A stretch of 64,000 nt of DNA from Bog-950 sp046329535. Its GTDB lineage: Bacteria > Bacteroidota > Bacteroidia > Chitinophagales > LD1. This document shows positions 37,960 through 47,670 of this stretch, one piece after another. The DNA lies in the NCBI GenBank assembly GCA_046329535.1, contig JAXLUN010000002.1, positions 124,001 through 188,000 on the forward strand. Direction: 5' to 3'. Position numbers and translations under genes: made by a program. The notes beneath the pieces are model-generated. The model was given only the letters and a program-made list of their open reading frames with translations, was not told the DNA's origin and searched no databases. Position 1 is the stretch's first letter. Each line of letters opens with the position of its first letter.

Positions 37960-39846
37960 TTACTTGATTTTTATCAGTGCTTGGCCTTTAGAGGATGTTT
38001 TACCCGATAGGATGACCCGGTAATATCCCGAAGGGAAAGTATTACCGTCAAACACGGCATAATTTAAGCCAGCTGTGACAAAACCTAGGTTTTGTTTAAC
38101 CATCAACTGACCCGAATCATTGTAAACCTCTAAAGTAACTTCTTCACTTTTAAACACATTATATTGAATCACCACCTCATCGTAAAATGGATTAGGATGA
38201 ATAGAAACGGTAGTGAGATTACCGCTTACATTTTTTACAGCAGTTAATTCCGAAACAAACGGAGCCTGAGCCGGATAAGTGTTTAACGCTACCGATGCGG
38301 GACCGCCCTGACGAAGAAAGCGTTCACCACTGTTTACATACCAAGAAATAGGCGTGGCTGAAGTAAAGGATTTGGACGCCACGGTGCTCACATACACAAA
38401 ATCATTTTGCGTACGAGCTGGGGTGATATCCAGAATATTGTATCCATGCTGGGTTAAATCTACATGACGCACATGCGGAGCCAGACTTAAAATAAGCTGG
38501 GCGGTAATGAGCGGGTCCAGTTCATTTCCGGAAGTAATACTGCTGCATACAAACTCTACTCCCGCAGAGTTCTGTCGATGAGAAGTGTCGTAACCGGTCA
38601 GCGGCAAATCGTTAGCCCAGGAGGTATGAATATCACCTGTCAGTACTACTACATTCTGAATATTATGCTGTAAGATATGGCGATAGAAACGTTCACGGTC
38701 GTAAGGGTATCCATCCCATTGGTCGGGGTTAATGATAAAAGGAGTTGCTTGCAAACCTGCCGGAACTACCAGCGGTGTCATGATAACCTGCTGGCCTATC
38801 AACTGCCACTGAGCTACCGAACTATCCAGATTATCTTTTAGCCATTGTAATTGAACTGGCCCCAGCATGTTTCTGGTACTATCCAGCAAAACAGTATCAG
38901 ATGTGGAAACAAATTGAGTGCCAGCAGGAGCCACCTGCTTATCTCGATCATATAAACGGGTATCAATCATATTCAGGTCGGCTAGGTTACCCCAGGTAAA
39001 ACGTCTGAAAATTTTGAACGTATCATTGGGGTCCGGCACACGAATGGGCAACCATTCATGATAAGCCTGAACAGCACTGGCCTTGCGGTCGAACCAATTG
39101 CCATCGGCCGGAAAGTTATGATTCTTGGCTCCGGTTGCGTATGAGTTGTTCGCTGTTTCATGGTCATCCCAAACACATATCCACGGATATTGCTGATGAG
39201 CGGCCTGTAAATCCGGATCGAGATGATAGAGTGATTGACGAATGCGATAATCGCTCAGCACAATAGTTTTGTGGTTGGGCTCATGAAAGCGGTCGCCTAC
39301 CACATTTGCATTCGCGCCACCTTCGTACGTATAATCCCCCAGAAACAAAACAGCATCGATATCATTCCGTCTGCTCAAATCGCGGTGCGCATTGTAATAT
39401 CCATCCTGATAATCCTGACAACTGGTTACAGCAAAGCGAAGATTGTTTACCGCTCCTGTTGGCAAAGTACGGGTGCGACCAATAATAGAGTGAAACGTAT
39501 CGTACGCAAAGCGATAATAATACCAGGTGTTTTGCTGCAAACCCGAAGCATCTACTTTAATGGTATAATCCTTTGAGCTGTCGGTTGTGGTAGCGCCATT
39601 AGCAACAATCGTATTGAAAGAAGTATCGGTGCTGATTTGCCAATTGACAGTAACTGGGTCAACTACAGGGTTCAGTGTAATGCGAGTCCAGAGAATAACC
39701 CGATCGGCCAGCGGATCGCCCGAAGCTACTCCGTGATAAAACGGATAGAGTGCGGGGTTTAAAGCCGAGCGGGAACCATCCGTTGGTGATTGTGCCGAAA
39801 CAAACAATGATAGAGCAAAAAGTATAGTAGCGAAAAGGTATTTCAT
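37960..39846 (-). CDS. PhoD-type alkaline phosphatase with T9SS sorting domain
   Basis: A 628-aa secreted phosphatase or phosphodiesterase. The ATG at 39846 gives a clean signal peptide (ending LFVSAQ); a TTG five codons earlier is rejected. The PhoD N-terminal domain (FYHGVASGDPLADRVILWTR) precedes the metallophosphatase core: CQDYQDGYYNAH, LFLGDYTYEGG, VWDDHETANN and LTGDIHTSW hold the Fe/Ca-binding residues. The last 80 residues are a type-A T9SS domain (IHPNPFYDEVVIQYN, VYNDSGQLMV), so the enzyme is exported across the outer membrane to scavenge phosphate from esters outside the cell. Confidence 0.94.
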   Translation of the reverse strand: MKYLFATILFALSLFVSAQSPTDGSRSALNPALYPFYHGVASGDPLADRVILWTRITLNPVVDPVTVNWQISTDTSFNTIVANGATTTDSSKDYTIKVDASGLQQNTWYYYRFAYDTFHSIIGRTRTLPTGAVNNLRFAVTSCQDYQDGYYNAHRDLSRRNDIDAVLFLGDYTYEGGANANVVGDRFHEPNHKTIVLSDYRIRQSLYHLDPDLQAAHQQYPWICVWDDHETANNSYATGAKNHNFPADGNWFDRKASAVQAYHEWLPIRVPDPNDTFKIFRRFTWGNLADLNMIDTRLYDRDKQVAPAGTQFVSTSDTVLLDSTRNMLGPVQLQWLKDNLDSSVAQWQLIGQQVIMTPLVVPAGLQATPFIINPDQWDGYPYDRERFYRHILQHNIQNVVVLTGDIHTSWANDLPLTGYDTSHRQNSAGVEFVCSSITSGNELDPLITAQLILSLAPHVRHVDLTQHGYNILDITPARTQNDFVYVSTVASKSFTSATPISWYVNSGERFLRQGGPASVALNTYPAQAPFVSELTAVKNVSGNLTTVSIHPNPFYDEVVIQYNVFKSEEVTLEVYNDSGQLMVKQNLGFVTAGLNYAVFDGNTFPSGYYRVILSGKTSSKGQALIKIK

Positions 39847-39907
39847 GAATTTAGATTTCAACTTGAAAGTAATAAATCTGTAGCCACCTGAAAGTTGACC
39901 TGAATTC

Positions 39908-39915
39908 TATCTTTG
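39908..39915 (+). promoter_or_regulatory. -7 promoter element of the cystathionine gamma-synthase family gene
   Basis: TATCTTTG matches TAnnTTTG exactly, 20 bp before the ATG at 39936. No S-box riboswitch lies upstream, unlike metH. Confidence 0.5.
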
Positions 39916-39935
39916 TCTTTCAAAATTTTGAAGCC

Positions 39936-41075
39936 ATGAAATTCGGAACCAAAGCGATACATGCTGGTTTAGAACCTGACCCCAGCACAGGAGCTATTAT
40001 GACGCCTATTTTTCAAACCTCTACTTATGTGCAGGAAAGCCCGGGAAAAAATAAAGGATACGGATATGCGCGTGGTAAAAACCCCACACGTGTTGCGTTG
40101 GAAAAAAACATTGCTGCGCTGGAAGAAGGTAATCACGCTATCTGTTTCAGCAGTGGCATGGGTGCCACCGATGCCGTGATAAAAATGCTGCGCCCTGGAG
40201 ACGAAGTAATTACAGGCGATGATTTATATGGTGGCAGCTACCGCATGTTTACTAAAATATTTGAACCCTATGGCATTAAGTTTCACTTCATCAATATGAC
40301 CAATGCCGAGAACATACGGAAGTATATCAGTGATAAAACCAAATTAATCTGGATTGAAACGCCTACCAATCCCACCATGCAGATTGTAGATATTGAGGCC
40401 TGTTCTAAAATTGCGAAGGAGCATCAACTACTGCTGGCAGTCGATAATACCTTCGCTTCGCCTTATCTGCAAAATCCTTTATTGCTGGGTGCCGATATTG
40501 TGATGCATAGTGTTACCAAATATCTGGGCGGGCATAGCGATGTAGTGATGGGAGCGTTGATTGTAAACGATGATAAACTGCACGAACAGCTTTATTTTAT
40601 ACTCAACAGCTGCGGTGCCAATCCCGGCCCAATGGATTGCTTTTTGGTACTGCGCGGTATCAAAACACTGCATTTGCGTATGGAACGCCATTGTTACAAT
40701 GGCCGCAAGATTGCCGAGTTTCTAAAAACTCATCCTCGCATTGAAAAAATTTACTGGCCCGGTTTCGAAGATCATCCGAATCATGACATTGCCAAAAAAC
40801 AAATGCGAGACTTCGGTGGCATGATTTCCATTGTATTAAAAGATGCTACGTTAGAAGAGACTTTCCGTATTGCTTCTTCTTTTCAGGTATTCTCGCTGGC
40901 CGAGTCTTTAGGCGGAGTAGAATCGCTGATTAACCATCCTGTAACCATGACGCATGCTTCTATACCCAAAGCCGAGCGCGACCGTGTTGGCGTAGTAGAT
41001 AACCTGCTGCGACTGAGTGTAGGCGTAGAAGATGTGGAAGACTTAATAGAAGACTTAAAACAAGCACTAGCCTGA
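39936..41075 (+). CDS. metB: Cystathionine gamma-synthase family PLP enzyme
   Basis: A 379-aa cytoplasmic enzyme of the Cys/Met metabolism PLP family. The Schiff-base lysine is K195 in HSVTKYLGGHSD; the phosphate-binding and substrate segments YGYARGKNPT and FSSGMGAT are intact. Members make cystathionine from an acylhomoserine and cysteine, or cleave cystathionine; sequence alone does not separate synthase from lyase cleanly, and the metB symbol is provisional. It is metabolically linked to metH and metF 20 kb away: a synthase would supply the homocysteine precursor. It is a single-gene unit with its own promoter and a strong terminator. Confidence 0.9.
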   Translation: MKFGTKAIHAGLEPDPSTGAIMTPIFQTSTYVQESPGKNKGYGYARGKNPTRVALEKNIAALEEGNHAICFSSGMGATDAVIKMLRPGDEVITGDDLYGGSYRMFTKIFEPYGIKFHFINMTNAENIRKYISDKTKLIWIETPTNPTMQIVDIEACSKIAKEHQLLLAVDNTFASPYLQNPLLLGADIVMHSVTKYLGGHSDVVMGALIVNDDKLHEQLYFILNSCGANPGPMDCFLVLRGIKTLHLRMERHCYNGRKIAEFLKTHPRIEKIYWPGFEDHPNHDIAKKQMRDFGGMISIVLKDATLEETFRIASSFQVFSLAESLGGVESLINHPVTMTHASIPKAERDRVGVVDNLLRLSVGVEDVEDLIEDLKQALA

Positions 41076-41114
41076 AACAACAGAGCCCCGAGTTATTCCG
41101 GGGCTCTGTTGTTT
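41075..41114. terminator. Bidirectional hairpin terminator
   Basis: A 16-bp perfect stem (41075-41090 with 41099-41114) with a GC-rich centre (GAGCCCCG and CGGGGCTC) and an 8-nt loop. It lies between the convergent PLP-enzyme and TPR-protein genes. Its first base is the last base of the PLP-enzyme stop codon. Confidence 0.9.
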
Positions 41115-41127
41115 ATTCTGTAGGTGA

Positions 41128-42474
41128 TTAAAGAACAATGTCTTTCACCTTGATATCTGCTTTCTGTTTCTTTACACTAAAGGTGTCTTTATCCAGAATA
41201 TTTCTAACAGCACCATAACGTAGAAAACGCTGTCTTACAAATTTTTTCAAATCAGCATTTGCAATCTTGTTATAGTTCAGTGAAATGTCATTCACATTTT
41301 TAATAATCTGGTCTTTGATAGACTTGTAATAGTCTTCACGCATCTTTTGATCAGATGGGGAAGGATAGCTCTTGCCTGTAATGCTATCCATCAGCAAAGT
41401 AACAAACGGGGCATTCTTCATCAGGTCTTCCATGTTGTCGGCTAGGTCTTTTAGAGGGTTCAGAACCTTTTCGTTATCAGTAATCATTTTAGCTGAAGCG
41501 GCATCGGCATTGGCATTGAATAAACTCTTGGCTTCTTCCAAGCGAAAACCTACCAGTGCATCGTAAGCGCGGCATTTATCGCCCATAGACATGTTACCGG
41601 CTTTGTCATACAATTTAGAAGCAAGCAGATAGCTTCCCTTACCAGCTGTTTCGGCTGCCAGTTTTTCGGTGGCATCATCATTTTTCTTTTCGGTGTATGC
41701 ATCGCCTAAACGCATAATTAAGTTATCGGCTTCTTCGGCCCGGTTATCGTTATATAAGTAATCGGCATACTTCTGAATACCCTCGGCCACACCACCACTT
41801 AAATACGCCTCAATAGCTTTTTGAAACTCACTGCGGTTGTAATAAATATCACCGGCTTTTTTAGCACCTTCCTTGCTTTTCAGTTTCAGATAAGTTTCAG
41901 CGGCCTTTACTTCATCATCGCCACCTTTATCAAAATACTCTTTGGCAATCAGTTCAATTTTTACTGCAGCATCGCCTATCACATAATACTCCAGTGCCTT
42001 GGTATATCCGGCTGCTCCTTTCTCGTAAAAACGATCTCCTATCTGACGGGCTCCTTCTTTGGTAGCATCGGCTTTACCAAACAGTGTCATGGCTTTTGAT
42101 AAACTCTTGGCCTGTGCCTTATCATCTTCGTTGAATGCTTGCTCTACGTATGCTTCTGCTACTTTCTTCAAGCCTTCTTTTTTCGCTTCCTTAGTAGAGG
42201 CATTGTAGGCATTGGTAGCATTTACCAAGTCGCCTTTTTCCAGATAAGCATCGCCTACCAGAGCCGATATTTCCTGTGGTTTCATGCCCCCTTTTTGCAG
42301 ACTTTCCTTAGCGCTGTTAATTCCATCCTGACGCTTGGCGGCATCGGCCTGTGCCATTGCCTTTACCAAAGCTGCTTTACCTTTATCGATATCCTTATTC
42401 TGTGCGTTTACCTGCATTGACATGAACAACATCATGATTGCACAAGCAGCTGTACTTACAATTTTCTTACTCAT
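41128..42474 (-). CDS. Secreted TPR-like repeat protein
   Basis: A 448-aa protein with a signal peptide (ending SMQVNAQ), so it is probably periplasmic. From residue 35 to about 340 it is built of TPR-like helix pairs, several with the pattern AGDIYYNRSEFQKAIEAYL or VGDAYLEKGDLVNATNAY. The C-terminal 90 residues are helical and charged. Such proteins serve as scaffolds, but no partner is evident. It has its own promoter and is separated from the PLP-enzyme gene by a terminator. Lys-rich composition and even coding suggest high expression, which is inference. Confidence 0.8.
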   Translation of the reverse strand: MSKKIVSTAACAIMMLFMSMQVNAQNKDIDKGKAALVKAMAQADAAKRQDGINSAKESLQKGGMKPQEISALVGDAYLEKGDLVNATNAYNASTKEAKKEGLKKVAEAYVEQAFNEDDKAQAKSLSKAMTLFGKADATKEGARQIGDRFYEKGAAGYTKALEYYVIGDAAVKIELIAKEYFDKGGDDEVKAAETYLKLKSKEGAKKAGDIYYNRSEFQKAIEAYLSGGVAEGIQKYADYLYNDNRAEEADNLIMRLGDAYTEKKNDDATEKLAAETAGKGSYLLASKLYDKAGNMSMGDKCRAYDALVGFRLEEAKSLFNANADAASAKMITDNEKVLNPLKDLADNMEDLMKNAPFVTLLMDSITGKSYPSPSDQKMREDYYKSIKDQIIKNVNDISLNYNKIANADLKKFVRQRFLRYGAVRNILDKDTFSVKKQKADIKVKDIVL

Positions 42475-42502
42475 AAACTTTAGATTTAGTGTGTTTGCGG
42501 AA

Positions 42503-42531
42503 TAAATATAGAATATCTCCGCGTATGCAAA
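42503..42531 (-). promoter_or_regulatory. Promoter of the secreted TPR protein gene
   Basis: On the minus strand, TTTG (42528-42531) is followed after 17 nt by TATATTTA (42503-42510), 7 of 8 to TAnnTTTG. It lies 28 bp before the ATG at 42474. Both elements and the spacing agree with a Bacteroidota housekeeping promoter. Confidence 0.5.
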
Positions 42532-42698
42532 ACTTTATTTTACCACTGTACGACCTACGGGTAAATAAAAAATATCAATGCCTAGAGTTTGCAGGGTTGC
42601 AAAGAAACTTCCAATAAAAATCTATTTTCCCATTTCCAAATCGTATAGACATTCCCTGGATTTTTACTTAACTCAGCAGACCTAAATCATAATACAAA

Positions 42699-43232
42699 AT
42701 GAAAAGCCCAACACCTAACACCCTCTATTTCATTATCGCTCTTTTTACAGTAACCCTACTGCTACCAGCCTGCAAAAAAGAAAATAGTGCGAATAATAAT
42801 CATCCGTATGCAGGCACTTATTATATTCAAAATCAGGCTAACGGCTATTCTTTAAAGTATGTATACAATGGCTTTTACCATGGTATAACTGTAAGTACCC
42901 CGGACAGTATGCTTTTAATTGCCGGCCCTGCTGCCGGTCAGTACTATATCATATCGAAACAAAACATAGATAAGTATCTGGATATCGATAACCAATGCTG
43001 TACCTTTATTCAAGCCAACGATTTTAATAACAGCAACAGCCAACTGTTTACAGTAGAGCCCATTTACGATGGCGCCACCCGGTATTACATTAAATCGGTT
43101 AAAGACCCCATGCAACTGCTTTCCAGTTACCGTCAGCTAGGTTCATATAGCAGCACTTTTTTTAATGTGCTTAATACTACCGAAAATGGCGGGCAAACCT
43201 TAGCTCAAATCTGGATTTTGGAAAAGCTGTAG
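42699..43232 (+). CDS. Small lipoprotein with possible ricin-type beta-trefoil domain
   Basis: A 177-aa lipoprotein (LLLPACKKE, Cys at residue 25). The mature part shows three similar strands: GTYYIQNQANGYSLKYV, QYYIISKQNIDKYLDID and TRYYIKSVKDPMQLLS, each like the start of a ricin-B-type lectin unit with a YYI core and a W/F-containing end. The Q-x-W sign is weak (LAQIWILEKL at the end). A carbohydrate-binding role is therefore a guess. It has no close operon partner; the gene downstream is convergent. Confidence 0.68.
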   Translation: MKSPTPNTLYFIIALFTVTLLLPACKKENSANNNHPYAGTYYIQNQANGYSLKYVYNGFYHGITVSTPDSMLLIAGPAAGQYYIISKQNIDKYLDIDNQCCTFIQANDFNNSNSQLFTVEPIYDGATRYYIKSVKDPMQLLSSYRQLGSYSSTFFNVLNTTENGGQTLAQIWILEKL

Positions 43233-43237
43233 AATAC

Positions 43238-43267
43238 AAAATCCCTCCCAGCTTACGCTGAGAGGGA
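43238..43267 (-). terminator. Terminator of the LamG-type T9SS gene
   Basis: TCCCTC (43242-43247) pairs with GAGGGA (43262-43267), and an inner CAGC pairs with GCTG around a TTAC loop. On the minus strand a short T-run follows. It has the same architecture as the terminators at 47671 and 54250. Confidence 0.7.
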
Positions 43268-43315
43268 CAAACAAAACTCAACTCACAAAAGATTGAGATG
43301 AGTTTTAGTGATGAA

Positions 43316-44707
43316 TTACTCCTTCACGACCTTCCTCACAGATTTACTGCCATTTTGGGTAGTGAGTTGTAACGTATAAACACCATTTGCAAGTTCGCTC
43401 ACGTTAAGTTTAGTGATTTGCCCACGTTCAAAAATCACCTGCTCGCCAATCAAGTTGTAAACTTCCACACTTTCTACTTGTTCATGGCATTGAATCAACA
43501 ATACCTCTTTTGCAGGATTGGGATATAGACTTACGGATACTGAAGCCACATCATTAATACCTACACTCAAATCTACATCTACTGCGGGGCTTACACCTTC
43601 GCAAAGTTGGTCTTGGTTTTTTACTGCAACAGTGTAAGAGCCGTTTTGTGTAGCCGTGTAGTTAGGACCATTAGCTCCGGGAATGTCTATCCCATTTAAA
43701 CGCCATTGGTAGCCCCCGGCAAATCCCTGCGTTTGCAATAAGGCACCGTTTTGTACAATAGTGGGGGTAGGGTAGCTATACACATTTAATATAGCGGTGT
43801 TAGATGTAATACTTCCACAAGATCCGGTAATTTCCACCGAGTAGCTAAATGTTCCTGGAACCGCCTGGTCTGCCCAGTAAGTGGAATCTGTTGCGTTAGC
43901 AATATCATTGCCGTTCAATTTCCATTGGTAAGTTAGCCCATTACCTGTAGCAGCTACGCTTAATACAGCATCTTCATCATCGTTCACACATACTATGCCG
44001 TTGTTTTGTGTAAAAATGGGTTGTTGTGTGATGGCAGGCACACCGCCTTGTGCACCAAATATGGCACTCACTTCCTGTGCAGTTAGTGCGCGGTTGTAAA
44101 TCATTAAATCATCTAGTAAAAAGTTGTCATAGTTAGTGCTGGGCGAGTAAGGGGATCTGCCAATGCGGCTGGTTGTAGGTGTAGTCGTTAAAAAAGTAAT
44201 GGTATTAGATGAAGCAGCCAAGGCTCCATTGATATATAAAGCCGTAGTACCGTTTACAGTGTATGTAACCACCACATGATTCCAATTGGATGCATTACTG
44301 AGCGGAGATGTCAAATCCTGGCTTCCACCGAATATCAACACATTACCGGATGTAGCATCATACGCCAATCCAAAACAGCCATTTACCGGCCCATAGTTAA
44401 ACAACGAGTGGGCGTTACTCGCCATACTTTTACACCAAAGCGAAACAGACCGAGATCCATTGCCTGTAGCAGGAACACTGATACCTGCATCTGCAAATAC
44501 ATTCGGGCTAACCACATTAAGTGCCGAAAGTGAATTACCGCATTTATCAGCCACAAAGGATCCGGTGCCATTTATGGTATCGGTACCGGATGCGCTGATA
44601 AGTGAGTTATTAAAGGTAAAATGTTCTACCAAACCATTCAGTGGCACTTGAGCCATTAGAAATGAGATAACGAAGAAGAAAAAGAGAGTGGTTGTAATTT
44701 TTTTCAT
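43316..44707 (-). CDS. LamG/concanavalin-like and Ig-like secreted protein with type-A T9SS sorting domain
   Basis: A 463-aa secreted protein from the ATG at 44707 (signal peptide ending SFLMAQ); upstream in-frame starts run into the kinase gene region and are rejected. Residues about 20-215 form a LamG-type jelly roll (GNGSRSVSLWCKSM, ALYINGALAASSN, FLLDDLMIYNRALTAQEVSA). Two Ig-like modules follow (ATGNGLTYQWKLNGNDI; AGGYQWRLNGIDIPG), then the T9SS type-A domain (SLYPNPAKEVLLIQC, VYNLIGEQV, ending SVRKVVKE). Likely a carbohydrate- or protein-binding surface protein. Its divergent neighbour is the LytS-type kinase, a plausible regulator. Confidence 0.9.
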   Translation of the reverse strand: MKKITTTLFFFFVISFLMAQVPLNGLVEHFTFNNSLISASGTDTINGTGSFVADKCGNSLSALNVVSPNVFADAGISVPATGNGSRSVSLWCKSMASNAHSLFNYGPVNGCFGLAYDATSGNVLIFGGSQDLTSPLSNASNWNHVVVTYTVNGTTALYINGALAASSNTITFLTTTPTTSRIGRSPYSPSTNYDNFLLDDLMIYNRALTAQEVSAIFGAQGGVPAITQQPIFTQNNGIVCVNDDEDAVLSVAATGNGLTYQWKLNGNDIANATDSTYWADQAVPGTFSYSVEITGSCGSITSNTAILNVYSYPTPTIVQNGALLQTQGFAGGYQWRLNGIDIPGANGPNYTATQNGSYTVAVKNQDQLCEGVSPAVDVDLSVGINDVASVSVSLYPNPAKEVLLIQCHEQVESVEVYNLIGEQVIFERGQITKLNVSELANGVYTLQLTTQNGSKSVRKVVKE

Positions 44708-44833
44708 AGCAAATTGATTTTGTTTGAGCGCAAAAATCCATCTTGCACGGCAACTATTTCCAGCCTTTATGCGAACTGCATCAACCGACTTGTGAATGGC
44801 AGAATAAGCTTGTAAGCCAATTTTGACACAACT

Positions 44834-46651
44834 ATGACTACTGCACCAGATCTTATTATACAACAGATAAATATCCTACTAAAAGAGTCGGAAACTGTTG
44901 CAATGCAAGACCCCAGCCAAGCACAAAAGTTAGCCACAGACGCATTGAGATTAGCGGAAAAAAACGGGTTGGAGTATGAAAAATGCTTAGCCATGCTACA
45001 TATTGCAGAAGCCAAAGAAAATTTAGCGGAACACAGCACCGAGGCAGAGAACAATCTGGAGGATGCGATTCGCCTAGCTGGCCAACTTGGCTTTGCAGAA
45101 CTATTGATCCGTGGGTATTGCAAACAAGCATCTCTTCTGCATTCTACTAACCGAATTGAACTTGCCGAAGAAAGTATCCATCAAGCTAAACATTATTTAA
45201 ACCAGCTAAGCCCACCCAATGAAACTCTTTTTTTGCAGGTGTTGTATGACGATATTAATATCCGTTACAGGAAGGGTGAAACAGGCGCTTCGCTTTTAGC
45301 GGACTGCCTTACAGGATTTGAGAAATCTACAGCCAAACAAGATGAGGGTTTCCAAACCTGTTTCTTACAGATGCTGATTATGCTAAATGCCGCTATGGGC
45401 GAAGTAAATACCGCTATTGAATACTCTAAACGCTTTTTTGTGATTGAAGAAAAAAGAGGCTTTTACATGAATTTGATGGGGGCGTATATTTTTCAATCGA
45501 GTTTATATGAAAGAGTAGGCCAGACACAAAATGCGGAAACTTCCTTTACAAAAGCACTGGCTGCTGCAAAAAAACTGGGCGACCAGCGCTCTTATTTTTT
45601 GGTAGAGTTGCGCAGAGTTCAGTTTCTGCAGAACAATCAACGATATGCCGAAGCTAAATTGCTCAGCGAAGAACTCCTGCATCTTCCTATCGTTCATGAA
45701 CTCCCCAAACAGCGCTACGAACTTATGGTTTGCCTTGCACGCATTGCCGAAGCGGAAAACCGCATAACGGATGCTATTCAACTTATAAAAAATGAGGAGC
45801 CGTTGTTTCAGGAAGACAAAGTTGTATTGCAAAAGCTAGCCCAATATCTGCATGAGCTCTATGCGAAAACGGGAAATTTCTCTGCGGCATATACCAAGCT
45901 GTTAGAATATCAAAAAATTACGCAAGAGGTTTTTGATTTGGAGAAGGTAAAGCAATATGCTGAGCTACACACTAGGTTTGAAACCAAACAAAAAGAAGTT
46001 CAACTGCGCGATATTCAACTTCAAAAACTAGATGCAGAACTGAAAGCCATAAAAAGCCAGATGAATCCACATTTCGCTTTCAATACACTAAAAACCATAG
46101 ACTATTTGTTAGAGCAAAACAATGTTTCATCAGCCAGACAATCATTGAATGATTTTGCACAGTTGATGCGGGCGACCTTGCAGCAAAGCGGAAGTGAGTT
46201 CACCGTTATTGAAAACGAAGTGCTGCTGTTGGAAAACTACATCCGTCTGGAAAAAAATGCGTTGGGCAACTCGTTTCAATATAGTATTAAGGTAGATGAA
46301 ACCATTGACCAAAGCTATGAACGCGTTCCCAGCATTTTCCTGCAACCTATAATTGAGAATGCTATTATGCATGGCTTGCGACATAAAGAGGGCTGTAAGC
46401 GTTTACAAATTGAGTTTACTTTAGAAGGTGATGATCTTGTTGTTATAATTCAAGACAACGGCATTGGGCGCAAAGCAAGTGCAGAGTTAAATAGATTCAG
46501 AACAAATCATCAATCATTTGCAGGCTATGCAATGGCGAAACGTGTTGAGTTTTTAAACGAAAAAGCAGGCTATACTAAGTATGTGCTTTTGATGGAAGAT
46601 TTAGACGAGGGAACTAAGGCAATATTGCGCATTAAGCAAAGTGAATCATAA
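44834..46651 (+). CDS. LytS/YehU-type sensor histidine kinase, soluble, with TPR sensor region
   Basis: A 605-aa kinase. Residues 1-370 are TPR-like helices; 370-405 a coiled coil; the His_kinase domain holds KSQMNPHFAFNTLK with phospho-acceptor H413; the ATPase domain holds the N box ENAIMHG (508-514) and G box DNGIGR (541-546). No signal peptide or membrane segment is present, whereas many TPR kinases of this kind in Bacteroidota are membrane bound, so it should sense a cytoplasmic signal or partner. It is divergent from the LamG-type T9SS gene and convergent with the LytTR regulator, with stop codons overlapping by 6 bp. Confidence 0.93.
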   Translation: MTTAPDLIIQQINILLKESETVAMQDPSQAQKLATDALRLAEKNGLEYEKCLAMLHIAEAKENLAEHSTEAENNLEDAIRLAGQLGFAELLIRGYCKQASLLHSTNRIELAEESIHQAKHYLNQLSPPNETLFLQVLYDDINIRYRKGETGASLLADCLTGFEKSTAKQDEGFQTCFLQMLIMLNAAMGEVNTAIEYSKRFFVIEEKRGFYMNLMGAYIFQSSLYERVGQTQNAETSFTKALAAAKKLGDQRSYFLVELRRVQFLQNNQRYAEAKLLSEELLHLPIVHELPKQRYELMVCLARIAEAENRITDAIQLIKNEEPLFQEDKVVLQKLAQYLHELYAKTGNFSAAYTKLLEYQKITQEVFDLEKVKQYAELHTRFETKQKEVQLRDIQLQKLDAELKAIKSQMNPHFAFNTLKTIDYLLEQNNVSSARQSLNDFAQLMRATLQQSGSEFTVIENEVLLLENYIRLEKNALGNSFQYSIKVDETIDQSYERVPSIFLQPIIENAIMHGLRHKEGCKRLQIEFTLEGDDLVVIIQDNGIGRKASAELNRFRTNHQSFAGYAMAKRVEFLNEKAGYTKYVLLMEDLDEGTKAILRIKQSES

Positions 46652-47398
46652 CCCACCTTTTTGCCAAAGGGAGATAAACTCTTCTTTTCTATCCCGTGCC
46701 AGCGGAATATTTATTCCACTTTTAACTACTATCTCTCCACCGGCAGTAGTAATGTATCCTTTAATCATATGTAGGTTTACCAAATACGAGCGGTGACAGC
46801 GGAAAAACTGTGGCTTGGGCAACACATTGTCCAGTTCTTTCAATGGCTTTGAAACTGTAAGTGAGCTGCCATTCAACAAAAATATGTCCGTATAAACGTT
46901 ATCTGCTTTCAAATAAACAACATCTGCGGTATCAATAAAATTTACCCCACCATTATAAGGCAAGGCTATACGCTTGGCTTCTTGCTTTTGCAAGTTTTCC
47001 TTGAGCAATGCAGCACGTTCTTTGGCTTGGTAGTTTTGTTTTTTGCGTACTTTGTTTACCGCTTTTAGAAGTAAAGTTTTATCAATGGGCTTTATTAAAT
47101 AATCAATTGCTGATAGCTGAAATGCGCGCACAGCAAACTCACTATAGGAGGTGGCATAAATCAATTCAAAACCCAAATCGTTCTCATCAAAAAAATCGGG
47201 CAGCTGCAAACCGCTGAGTCCGGGCATTTCAATATCGGAGAAAACAATATCTGGCTTAATGGTATGAATCGCCTTTACAGCCTCCGCTACAGTGAAGCAC
47301 TTTGCAACTATTGAAATATCAGAACCACACAGTGCTAGCTTCTCGGACATGGTGCGGAGATCATTTACATCATCGTCAACCAAAATAACTTTGAGCAT
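46646..47398 (-). CDS. LytTR-family response regulator
   Basis: A 250-aa transcription factor. The receiver domain (1-120) has the acidic pocket VDDD (7-10), phospho-acceptor D55 (FSDIEMPG) and K in LIKPID. The LytTR DNA-binding domain (about 150-250) has VYLKADNVYTDIFL and FFRCHRSYLVNL, ending in a helix. The ATG at 47398 is preferred; a longer frame to 47506 adds an atypical N terminus. It is almost certainly the partner of the LytS-type kinase because they share this locus, but the two genes converge and overlap at their stops instead of forming an operon. Confidence 0.94.
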   Translation of the reverse strand: MLKVILVDDDVNDLRTMSEKLALCGSDISIVAKCFTVAEAVKAIHTIKPDIVFSDIEMPGLSGLQLPDFFDENDLGFELIYATSYSEFAVRAFQLSAIDYLIKPIDKTLLLKAVNKVRKKQNYQAKERAALLKENLQKQEAKRIALPYNGGVNFIDTADVVYLKADNVYTDIFLLNGSSLTVSKPLKELDNVLPKPQFFRCHRSYLVNLHMIKGYITTAGGEIVVKSGINIPLARDRKEEFISLWQKGGL

Positions 47399-47670
47399 GC
47401 TGCGAATAAACGGAGTTCTGTTCAAAACAAAAATTCCGTATACAAATAGGTCTATAGAGTTTTTCCAGTAATACGCTCTAAATATTTTTACGTAATGAAG
47501 AGACATCTACACTGCATTTACACGCATTATCCATCGCAAAGAATCAAACATCTCGTTTTTGTTCAAAACGATACCAGATTCTACCATTCAGAAGTATGAA
47601 AGACTCGGGACTGTATTAAGAATAGATAAAAAACAGAAGGCTTCACAGCAACATACCGTAAGTTCTTTTA
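47399..47670 (-). other. Intergenic region upstream of the LytTR regulator
   Basis: With the terminator that follows, this 328-bp gap (47399-47726) is the longest gene-free stretch in the window. It must hold the regulator promoter on the minus strand, but no good TAnnTTTG with -33 TTTG is visible. The word TGTTCAAAAC occurs twice, near 47420 and near 47560, about 140 bp apart, and could be a binding site. No convincing small ORF or structured RNA was seen. Confidence 0.5.

Noticed and set aside
44708..44863. Extended N terminus of the LamG-type T9SS protein
   Set aside because: The added 52 residues precede a perfect signal peptide and overlap the kinase start region.
47410..47570. Repeated TGTTCAAAAC words as LytTR binding sites
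   Set aside because: They do not match the paired LytTR site pattern I know and are about 140 bp apart.
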